The position numbers and the translations under genes are program-made. The notes beneath the pieces are model-generated. The model ran no database searches. It saw only the letters and a list, made by a program, of their open reading frames with translations, and had not been told where the DNA came from. From Chromera velia (Eukaryota; Sar; Chromeraceae): 40,000 bases of DNA. This document shows positions 32,278 through 40,000 of this stretch, one piece after another; position 1 is the first letter of the stretch; each line of letters begins with the position of its first letter. The stretch covers positions 41,937 to 81,936 of the forward strand of contig JAHBMJ010000201.1 in assembly GCA_018398765.1 (NCBI GenBank), read 5' to 3'.

Positions 32278-33540
32278 ATGCAGCCCTCTGACGAGGCAAG
32301 CTCGTCTTCAAGCTCTGCCCACCAACCCCTTCACATTTACCCCTTCGTGTTTCTGCAACGCAATCCTCTCGTCTGGTTGACTGAGGAATCGGCCCTCCAC
32401 CAAACACTGGAAGGGGAGGATGGAGGAGACGAAGGTGCTGAGGTTGGGACCGTGCAAGACCACCAGCATGCTCTCACGGTGGGGGAACTGCAAAAGCGCA
32501 AGCTCGCAAAACTGTTGGATGTTCGTTTGGGCACGCTGAAATTTCCATCTAAGGTTTCCCTGAAGGCCCTTTTCAGATTTCCCTCCAGCGGCTCCGTCCC
32601 TCTCGACCTCCTCGTCAAGGAGAGGCAGTCGGTCGTCCTTCTAATAGACCCCTCCTTAGCCAGGAGTCTGGCGACACATCCGGACAGACAGCTGATCTCC
32701 GCCCTCAATTCAAAGTCCGTCATGAGGCTTTCTGCCTTTTTCCATCAAGCACAACCACTGGTGCTGTTGCAGAAGAACCCAACACGGAACAGCTGTGTCG
32801 TCATGGAAGAACTTGAGAGGAGAAGGCTAGCGAGGCTCGGTACAAGTGAGGACCAGCCACTGCTCATTGAGTCCCTCTGCCACGGCTGCAATAGAACCAG
32901 GCCGATTGCAGGGGAGCCAAAAGAAGCTCAGGGATTGTCTCTGCACTCGCGTTCTCTCTGGAGATGTAATGCTTGCAGGGGTGATCCAGAAAATTGCCGT
33001 CTGGCCCGCAGAGCCATCGCTACTTTCCGTTTGGGCACGGCCGAATATTCCACACGCAGTCATGCGACACTCCTGAACATGCTGGTGCCTGCAATCAAAC
33101 AGGGCCTAGCAGAGAGGACCGCGCTGGTTGCCTCTGCCCTTTCACCTTTGACCACAGGACAGTACCTTGAGAATGCCATCAAGGCCAGAAGGCTCGGTGT
33201 GGTTGCTTCTGTTCTCTCTGCCACAGACCCGAAATGTCTTTCCACGGTGTTGGCAAAAGCGGCAACCCGTTGGCAGAACGACGGTTTGCTCTTTGGAGAA
33301 ATCAGAACGCTTCTCAAAGAGGCCCAGGAGGCAGCACGCGGAACCGAGACGAAGAAGGGAAATGCCTCTGAAGCATCTGCACGCTGGTGGTTGATCCTGT
33401 GCAAACGTGCCGGGAAGGACGCAGCTCTTCCCATCAGATTGACTGAACTGGTTGCCTCCTTTGTTTTCAGTAGGGATGCAGAACGGTTGATTCATTTGCT
33501 CAGAGGAGTTCTTTTACGAACTGAGTGTATGTTGATCTAG
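32278..33540 (+). CDS. Intronless protein of unknown function with CxxC...CxxC motif and internal repeat
   Basis: Uninterrupted frame of 420 residues from MQPSDEASSS to TAG at 33540. I recognise no family. A serine-rich start is followed by two similar segments: PFVFLQRNPL ... ELQKRKLAKL (residues ~20-90) and PLVLLQKNPT ... ELERRRLARL (~157-185), suggesting an internal duplication. Next comes a zinc-ribbon-like pair, CHGCNR and CNACRG, about 26 residues apart (~200-235). The C-terminal half is helical and Ala/Leu-rich. No signal peptide or membrane segment is seen, so an intracellular, possibly nucleic-acid-associated role is only a guess. It is divergent from the lipase gene with about 670 bp (or 370 bp if the extra lipase exon is real) of shared upstream DNA containing a GC-rich island. 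Codon-level evidence is length and lack of stops; absence of introns contrasts with the lipase next door. Confidence 0.75.
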   Translation: MQPSDEASSSSSSAHQPLHIYPFVFLQRNPLVWLTEESALHQTLEGEDGGDEGAEVGTVQDHQHALTVGELQKRKLAKLLDVRLGTLKFPSKVSLKALFRFPSSGSVPLDLLVKERQSVVLLIDPSLARSLATHPDRQLISALNSKSVMRLSAFFHQAQPLVLLQKNPTRNSCVVMEELERRRLARLGTSEDQPLLIESLCHGCNRTRPIAGEPKEAQGLSLHSRSLWRCNACRGDPENCRLARRAIATFRLGTAEYSTRSHATLLNMLVPAIKQGLAERTALVASALSPLTTGQYLENAIKARRLGVVASVLSATDPKCLSTVLAKAATRWQNDGLLFGEIRTLLKEAQEAARGTETKKGNASEASARWWLILCKRAGKDAALPIRLTELVASFVFSRDAERLIHLLRGVLLRTECMLI

Positions 33541-34187
33541 GGGTACTTCGTGGAATTTCATAAACAGGTCCGCTCCTAAGATCGCGACCTCCCCTGATTT
33601 GTTGTCTGACAATGTCATTTTAGTCATCGCATGAGCCGGAATCTGTTGTCAGATTGCAGCTGAGCTGTGTTTATTACAGTGCTTAAGCCGTTGGGCATGA
33701 AAACTCCAGGACACACCATTCAAAAAGTTTAATAAACGTGAACTCGGCGTTAATTACTGGACATGAAACTAGGTGCACGATAGCGTGACACAACATTGTT
33801 GTTAATTGTTGTACATTATCGTACATTGTTGTGTATTCTGGTGTATTCTTGTAGATTGTCAAACAATATTGTAATACAATTGACTATATTAATAAAATTT
33901 TGAGAGACAATATTAAAAAGTGAACTAAAGTGAACTAACAGTGTCTAATGCCTAGGTCGTTCAATTCACACGGTTCAAAAACAAAGAAAAAAACAGTTAA
34001 TTTTAAAGACGATTAAAGGCGAGCTAGATTAAATAGGCTAAAAACAGAGTAATAAAAAATGAGGTAAAATGAACCTTCAAATGGTACTGCGGTAGCTAGT
34101 TCCTTCTAGTTCCTTCGTTTAACTGTAGGTTTCTAATGTATTGTCTTGGTATTGTTTAGTATTGTCATCTGTTATAGTGGTATATAG
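33541..34187. other. AT-rich intergenic region after the 32278 gene
   Basis: AT-rich from about 33700, with an AATAAA at 33731 (190 bp past the stop, possible polyadenylation signal) and TTGT-rich direct repeats around 33795-33880. No gene seen. Confidence 0.55.
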
Positions 34188-34450
34188 TGGGCGCCTACCA
34201 GGTCCCCGGGAACGGGGGGAGGGGGTCGAGGTTTTTCTCGGCACGCGCCCAGGGCTTTTGCGGAGCGCCGGGGGGGGTCCGGAGCAGCTTGAAAGGGCCG
34301 CGGGAGTCGGGCCGGTCGGCGTTGGCTAGCATGCAAAGGTGCATGTACGTGGGCCCGGCGGGCCTTGAGCCTTTAAATTTCGGGGCCGGCCGCCGGCTCC
34401 GCGCCCGCGCGGCCCGGGCCTCGATCAGGGCCGCGGCCTTCGCGTGCACA
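34188..34450. promoter_or_regulatory. GC-rich island upstream of the Cys/His repeat gene
   Basis: About 260 bp of very GC-rich DNA with GGGCCCGGCGGGCC, GGGGCCGGCCGCCGGC and AAAGGTGCATG (the inverse of a motif at 14326), abruptly bounded by AT-rich DNA on the left. It lies 0.8-1.0 kb upstream of the 35226 start, leaving room for a 5' leader exon. Confidence 0.4.
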
Positions 34451-34497
34451 AAAGCCGCCCCACCAAAATTGTCAAAAGAGGGAGTCCCAACAAACTT

Positions 34498-34743
34498 CTA
34501 TATAGAAACAGAGACATCGTGAGACGGAGAGGACACAAACAATTCCTCGAACGTTGCCATAGCATTTGCAAATGTCCCCCCATAATACATGAGGGAAAGC
34601 GCTTTGCAATCGACACTATTTGTGACACGATCGAAAGCTTTGTGTGCTTCTACGACCCACCAGTGAATTCCAGTTAATTGCCACGAGAGTTTTTCGCACC
34701 GAAGAAGAGGAAATTGACCCGACCCACTGCATTGAACGTTGAT
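34498..34743 (-). pseudogene. Degenerate reverse-transcriptase fragment (non-LTR type, motif A region)
   Basis: A stop-to-stop frame of 81 residues without a usable start contains WWVVEAHKAFDRVTNSV followed by KALSLMYYGGTFANAM, which matches the non-LTR retrotransposon reverse-transcriptase pattern (hydrophobic, D/E-x2-KAFDxV, L-x3-L/M-x2-G-x4-A). The first catalytic Asp of motif A reads Glu here, and stops bound it on both sides, so it is dead. Minus-strand open frames continue to about 35246 in shifted frames (34779-35246 and 34616-34900) and may be further decayed pieces of the same insertion, but no motif is clear in them. The fragment lies directly upstream of the Cys/His repeat gene. 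Confidence 0.55.
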
Positions 34744-35225
34744 CTAATTTGTGTCTCCGTCCTTCTTTGCACGTGCTGTCAACACGGCAGTTTCGTGTCG
34801 GTCGTGAGGAGGAGGGAACGAACGACTGCTTGTCCAACAAACGACTTCCACCATGGGTCAGCGACAAGATTTCTTTCGGCACCCCTTGTTTTCCTGGCAA
34901 AACAGCTTGGACTCTTTCTTCCTATGATATTTGATTGCGTGAGATCAGCAAGACTGAAGGTTTTTGCTTGTGTCGTTGGATCAGAGAAGTCCCATGTCTT
35001 TTCTTTCTGTTTGGGTTTTTCTGTTGTCGCCGAGAATGTTGCCAAAATTGATGTTGTTGTGTCTCCAGGAAATTCTCCTTCATACTTGCTTTTCTGCGTG
35101 GAGGGTGCTTCCTTGCCGTCAGGGATGGAGCCTCCCTCGAACAAGAATGCCGGCCCAAAGAAATTGCGGAATGTCCTATTCGGATCTAGTTTTACAATCT
35201 GGCACCCTTTGGTGTATCCACCTAG

Positions 35226-37040
35226 ATGTATGGTTGGAAGTTTCAAATGATCGCATTCTTTCTGTCTGTGCTTTGTTTCTCAGCAGAGAGACTTCCCTCG
35301 GTCTTCCAGGGTTTCTCCTTGTCCGGAAGCAACGTGAACTCCGGCGGTAGCGGCTTCCGCTTTTCCAGTGGGCAGGCTGCTGCTGCCCCTGCTGCTGCCG
35401 CTCCGTCTGCTGCTGCTGCTGCTCCGGCCGCTGCTGCTCCTGGTTCCTCCAACCCTCTCCCTCCTGCGCCCGCCCCCGCGCCCGAACCTTGGCGTCCCTC
35501 TGGCAAGAAGGGTCGTCCCCCAAAACGCGAGAACCGTCCTCCCGCCGCCGCACTCTGTGACCACGGCAAGCGTAAATACGATTGCAAGGCGTGCGGAGGT
35601 TCAGCCTTCTGCCCCTGTGGGAAGTACAAGAGCCGCTGCCTCACGTGCGGGGGGAGTGGTATCTGCGAGCACGGCAAAAGGAAGGAGAGGTGCGTCGAGT
35701 GTGGTGGGAGACACCTGTGCCCCCACAAGAAGCGTCGAGACCTCTGCAGAGCGTGTGGAGGTTCGCAGTTTTGCGAGCATGAGAAGATCAGAAGAAACTG
35801 CAAAGAGTGCAAAGGGGCAAACCTGTGCGTGCACGGTAGGATGAAGAGACTGTGCAAGGAGGGGTGTGGGGGGTCAGCGCTCTGTGTCCACGGTAAGGAG
35901 AAGCGGCGGTGCCGCGAATGTGTGACTCCAGGAGAGCGTGGAAGCGCCTTCTGTGTCCACAAGAAGTGGAGGGGGTACTGCAGCGAGGAAGGGTGTGACC
36001 GTCGTTATCTCTGCGAACACGACAAGGATAAGTCCAAGTGCAAAGTGTGCAACCCAGACAAGTACTGTGTACATGGAAGGACGAAGGCAAGGTGTAGGGA
36101 GTGTGGGGGTGAGGCGTTTTGCGAACACGGGAAGGACAAGCGGTTTTGCAAGACGTGCGATGGGAAAGCAATCTGCGAGCATGGGAACAACAAATACAGA
36201 TGCCGCAAGTGCGGCTCCCCCGCCTTCTGCCAGCAACACAAGCGCGACAAGCGCACGTGCCGCCTCTGCTGGTCCCTCGGTCATTGCGACCACGGCATTC
36301 CCCGCTGTCAGTGCCCGACATGCTGCTTCATCCGCCGCAAACCTCGCCAGCTCCAGAAGAAGGAGCAGCAGCGTCTCGATGAGTATGAGACCTCCGATGA
36401 CTCTGAATTCGAGCAGAGAAAGGCCAACCGCTCTCCCCCTGCGAGTGAGATGGGCGCAGAGGATCTGAATGATCTCCTCGAGGATCTGGAGAGGGGTGGG
36501 AGGGATGAGGAGTTCAGTGGGGGGGAGGACCGGGGAAGGAAGCGAGACCGTTCTCCGGGTGTCGAGGCCCGAAGTGAGGGGGATTGGGAGGGTGATGGTG
36601 AGGGGGATGGGGAGGAAGAGGTGGAGCAACGGAAGAGGATGAAGGGGGGGGGTGAAGATGGAGAAGGGGGGGAGGGGCATGAGAACACGCATGGGAGTGC
36701 TTGTGCTTCTGCTAGTTCGTCTTCCTCTTCCTCTTCCTCTGCCCACGCTCCCGCAAAGGCAGAGGAGGCAGAGGTTGTCCAGGGTCCGTCTCCGTCTCCT
36801 GCCGCCTCCTCTGGGGCAGAGTTTCCCCCTGCCTTTGGTGTCCCTTCCTCCGTGGGAGGGGACTGCCCTCCTGCTGCCCTCGTTCCTTCCTCTTCTTCTG
36901 CTGCCGCATCTGTCCGCACCCGCACAGAGGAGACAGAAATGCCCCACGCCTCCTCCTCCTCTCGTGCCGCTTCCTCTCGTGGAGCGTCTCCCCCTGCCGT
37001 TGGAGGGGGGGGTCCCGGCCTTCTGCTAAGTAGAGAGTAG
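35226..37040 (+). CDS. Protein with 14 tandem Cys/His (CxHGxxKxxCxxCGG) repeats and low-complexity tail
   Basis: Uninterrupted 604-residue frame. After an Ala/Pro-rich region (residues ~50-90) and an AT-hook-like GKKGRPPKREN (~93-103), residues ~111-377 hold about 14 repeats of 17-22 residues with consensus C-x-H-G-x2-K-x2-C-x2-C-G-G, for example CEHGKRKERCVECGG and CVHGRTKARCRECGG. The spacing of Cys and His suggests each unit binds a metal, probably zinc. Similar repeats occur in predicted proteins of algae and oomycetes; a nuclear, DNA- or protein-binding role is inference. The C-terminus (380-604) is acidic then Ser/Ala/Pro-rich with RKRDRSPG and long Ser runs, likely disordered. The start is doubtful: residues ~8-20 (MIAFFLSVLCFSA) look like a signal peptide, but the DNA there also reads as a pyrimidine tract ending CTCAGCAG at 35287, a credible splice acceptor, so the true first exon may lie upstream. 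Confidence 0.82.
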   Translation: MYGWKFQMIAFFLSVLCFSAERLPSVFQGFSLSGSNVNSGGSGFRFSSGQAAAAPAAAAPSAAAAAPAAAAPGSSNPLPPAPAPAPEPWRPSGKKGRPPKRENRPPAAALCDHGKRKYDCKACGGSAFCPCGKYKSRCLTCGGSGICEHGKRKERCVECGGRHLCPHKKRRDLCRACGGSQFCEHEKIRRNCKECKGANLCVHGRMKRLCKEGCGGSALCVHGKEKRRCRECVTPGERGSAFCVHKKWRGYCSEEGCDRRYLCEHDKDKSKCKVCNPDKYCVHGRTKARCRECGGEAFCEHGKDKRFCKTCDGKAICEHGNNKYRCRKCGSPAFCQQHKRDKRTCRLCWSLGHCDHGIPRCQCPTCCFIRRKPRQLQKKEQQRLDEYETSDDSEFEQRKANRSPPASEMGAEDLNDLLEDLERGGRDEEFSGGEDRGRKRDRSPGVEARSEGDWEGDGEGDGEEEVEQRKRMKGGGEDGEGGEGHENTHGSACASASSSSSSSSSAHAPAKAEEAEVVQGPSPSPAASSGAEFPPAFGVPSSVGGDCPPAALVPSSSSAAASVRTRTEETEMPHASSSSRAASSRGASPPAVGGGGPGLLLSRE

Positions 37041-40000
37041 AGAGAAAGCTTAGGGGGAGAGGGGGGGGCAATGGGGTTTGGTAGAAGAAAAGGTGCAGGG
37101 GGGGGGGGATCGACATTGCTCGACGCTCTGTTTCGAACGATCGAGCGATATATGGGCGCGCCGTTTTTTCTTTTTCCTGCCCTGCCCGCTTTGTGGCACT
37201 TCCGCCCTTTTCTCTCTGTGCTTCTTGATTGTTCTTCTGTTCTTGGGCGGGAGAGGAGAGGAGGGATGTTTCGCCCTCGAATCCTTTTCTTCTCTCTGGG
37301 TTTCTTTTCTGTTTCTTTCTTCTTCCATCGCTTCTTCCCATCCTTCACTCCCTGGTGCTGCAAATTAAATGAAGAGAGGACCTGCTGAAGAAGAATCACT
37401 TCTTACAAAGAAAGCACACACCCTAGGGAGGAGAGGAAAGAAGATGGATGAGCGGTAAGAAGAAAGAAAAGAAAAGACAAGAGAAGGACGGAGGCTTCGG
37501 ACGGTCGTGAGTGAGTGCGGCAATTTGAGCAAGAAGAAAATCGAATCAGTATCTCTGTCCTTTCATTCCCTCCCTCCTTTCACTTGTGGCTCATTTCTTC
37601 CAATCCTTCCTACCTGCTCTTGGCTCCTTCTTGGACAGAAGAGAGCAGACAAGGGACTTAGGTAGCAGAGAAACGTATACAGTGCAAATCTGGTAAAAAA
37701 AAAATGAACGTGCAGCAACCAAAGGGAGTCCAAAGTGAACGAGAAAAAATGACGGAACAACGTGCCTGCATGGCCTTTTTCTCCTTTCCTTCTTTCCTGC
37801 ATGCCGTCACTGGACGGTTCTCCCTTTTCTCTCTTGTCCTCTACTATTCTTGATCCGTGCTTGTCTTCTCCTTTCCCCGTCTCTCATCGCCATTTGCACT
37901 TTTCGAACGTGTGTCTTCTTCCTTCCTTGTCCAAAGTGTCAAGAAGAAGAAGAAAAGAGTCCAGACTTTTTTTTTTTTCAACTCAATCTCTGTTTCCCCG
38001 TCCCCGTTCCTGTCTTCTCTTTCCCCCCTCCTGTCCTGCGTACGTTGTTGTGCGTGCATAGTTGGGAGTTCTCCTGTTGTAACTACACCTTCAACCAGGC
38101 AGCTGTCATCACTGTTCTAATTAACTTACGCCTCTCCTTCTCCTTCCCTGTCTTTCTTTGCGATTGACCGACAGCATGCTTGGGAAAGAAGAATCGGCCC
38201 CTGAAGAAGGAAAAGGGACGGAGAGGGAGAAAAGGCAGATAATCGATTCTGTCCTTCCCATTACTCGTCTTCCTTTCAGTTATAGCCGGGCTTTTTCGAT
38301 TCTTCCCTCACATGCAGGTCCCCCCCTTGTTAATTCCTTCGTTGACAGATCCTTCCTTCGAAGAGGGCAGGCAGGCATGCAGGAAGGAAGGAACTTGAAG
38401 GAAAACGGAAAAGCACTTTTCAGATAGGCCAATAACAAAGTGTAACGAAAACAGAACTCTTCCTATTTCTTCTTTCTCCCTTTTCTCCCCTAGCTCTTTG
38501 GATTGATTCAGTCCTGTCATCTCCAGTAAATGCAACGGTGTGTCACACCGGCTTTCCAAAAGAAAGATTGCATGCACGCCGAGAGAGAGAATACCCGGGA
38601 AACTTTCGCTTCACCCCCTTCACCTTCGTTTTCCTTCTTCTCTCTTTCTGCTCATCCCTCCGTCATTACATGCCCATGTCCTTGCTGTATAGTTCTCTTT
38701 TGAATTTTTTGTCAACCTGCTTGGCTGACGGTTGTCTCGTGAGCGTCCTTCCCGTCCCCATTCTCTCCCAGCTGCCTTCGTTTGTTTGGGTGGGACGACG
38801 GTCGTTCCGGTCGGACCTCGATAGAGAGAGTGGGGGGGAACGGCCGGAGGGAGCGGGGCTGTTCCAAAGAAAGCTGCTGCGCTCACTTAATTAATTCAGT
38901 TCTTCTTCGTTAATGGACCGCAGAGGCGCGCAGAGGAAGGCCGGACAGAGGGCGCATCCGGGGGTGCGCAGTGGAACGCCGAAAGGAAGCAAAGAGAAAA
39001 GACAAGGCAAAGCAGAGGGCTTGCAGAGAGACAAAAAGGAAAAATCGTCGGTTCTCTCTTTTTCTCTTTTCTCTCCGGCATACCGACTCAGGGCAGCAGA
39101 TGCTGTTTTACCCTTTAGCCGCCCCGGTCCTCCTGTCCCTTCTTCTTCCTTTCCTCTTCTTTCTCTTTTTGTCTCTCTCAGTCAATGTAAGTCCTCGTCT
39201 ACGCCGATTGAATGTTTTTGGGCGTTCCTGCGTATGTTCCTTGCTGTCGTGTCGGTTGTTTCGAATATTTGTCTGTCACGTTCCTTTCTGATGGGAACAG
39301 AGATCGACAGGCAAAACTGTTGGGTCACAGACAGACACACACACACACCGAGAGGGAGAGAGAGAGAGAGCCAGAGACAGAGACAGACAGATGGAGAGGG
39401 AAGGAGAGAACCACGAGCAAGAAACGCCCGTGCCTCCTCCCCTATCTGACGGGAATGCGGAAAGAGAAGAAAAAGCAAACAAACAGAAGGAGAGAAACGC
39501 TCCGACCATCGTGGCTGGGGAGTCACTTCTCTCTCGGAGGGAAGTCTCTTCACATGATCGAAGGTGTTCTTTGTGTTGCTTCCTCTTTTTCTTTCGTTCT
39601 GTCAGTTGTCCCTTCCATCATTTCCGTTTTTCTAATTGTGCTTTTTCTCTGCACACTCCACAGCATGGCACAGCGTTCTTGAAATTCTAATCCTTCGCGG
39701 TTCCTCAATAGCCGACGATACGATTACACATGCATCACGCGAAATATATATATATATATATATAGAAAGATACTTTCTGGACCAAACTTGTGTCCTACGA
39801 AAGCTGCATGAGCGTGATTGGCCGGAAAGTGGAAAGCGGAAGAATCGATAAATTCAATATTATACGACGATACTTATCGATTAATATTCAACTACACTGG
39901 AACTATAGTGTATCACAATGAGAATTTCTAGAACCTTTTTTGTAATACAATAATTGTGATATTAAAAACTTAATTTTGATTGATTTAATTAAATCACACT
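37041..40000. other. Pyrimidine-rich then AT-rich DNA without a convincing gene
   Basis: 37041-39700 is rich in TTC/CTT and T runs on the plus strand, which opens long frames (for example 37078-37368, 38913-39449) of Phe/Leu/Ser-rich or Lys/Arg/Glu-rich composition on either strand. None shows a family motif. Part is probably the 3' UTR of the Cys/His repeat gene; introns of a gene running off the right edge cannot be excluded. A TA repeat lies at about 39746-39764, and DNA after 39840 is strongly AT-rich. Confidence 0.5.

Noticed and set aside
34678-35250. 190-codon plus-strand frame upstream of the Cys/His gene
   Set aside because: It is antisense to the reverse-transcriptase-like remnant region, has no motif and overlaps frames of equal length on the other strand.
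35556-36360. Assignment of the Cys/His array to the EsV-1-7 (IMMEDIATE UPRIGHT) repeat family
   Set aside because: Unit spacing (CxHGx2Kx2Cx2CGG, about 20 residues) does not fit the longer Cys/His spacing I know for EsV-1-7 repeats.
35874-37399. Two long minus-strand frames opposite the Cys/His repeat gene
   Set aside because: They are shadows: the plus frame has regular Cys/His periodicity, the minus ones only the complementary low complexity.
39746-39764. TA repeat near the right edge as a TATA-type promoter
   Set aside because: A plain dinucleotide microsatellite in AT-rich DNA with no downstream frame inside the window.

Overview
This window is nuclear DNA of a eukaryote, most likely a microalga or other protist. 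Four genes are built from short exons joined by GT-AG (and two GC-AG) introns, with intron phases that agree from exon to exon. Intergenic DNA is AT-rich and carries foldback and retroelement debris, and there are many simple repeats. No operons, Shine-Dalgarno sites or bacterial signals were seen. Roughly balanced base composition, abundant GCATGC motifs and intron-rich genes with long simple repeats would fit a chromerid alveolate such as Chromera, but that assignment is inference from style, not from a marker gene.

Layout. 13-8597 (-): 3' part-to-start of a very large ankyrin-repeat gene with a hydrophobic N-terminus, at least 16 exons, continuing past the left edge. 8598-10335: promoter side of that gene plus AT-rich DNA. 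10336-13869 (-): eight-exon gene for a secreted proline-rich, charged coiled-coil protein. 14705-19346 (+): complete twelve-exon gene for a malate/lactate dehydrogenase 2 (LDH2/MDH2) family oxidoreductase, divergent from the previous gene. 19347-24573: non-coding DNA with a 2.5-kb foldback element (20858-23313) that is itself split by a 923-bp insertion with a 9-bp target duplication, and two retroelement-like 3' tails. 24574-25272 (+): intronless secreted cysteine-rich protein. 27255-31606 (-): complete twelve-exon class 3 lipase gene with a full Ser-Asp-His triad. 32278-33540 (+): intronless gene of unknown function, divergent from the lipase. 34498-34743 (-): degenerate reverse-transcriptase fragment. 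35226-37040 (+): intronless gene for a protein with 14 tandem Cys/His zinc-binding-like repeats. 37041-40000: pyrimidine-rich then AT-rich DNA without a convincing gene.

The genes do not form an obvious pathway. The most interesting pattern is in the introns. In all four spliced genes, many introns open with a splice donor of the form GTNNGTNN (GTCAGTCA, GTGAGTCA, GTGGGTGG, GTAAGTAA, GTTGGTTG), and in several this grows directly into a long tetranucleotide or dinucleotide microsatellite in the sense orientation; one 90-bp intron is simple repeat from donor to acceptor. One intron has its acceptor and exon start triplicated as 95-bp tandem copies. GC-rich islands with inverted repeats lie upstream of the gene starts, two of them between divergent gene pairs.
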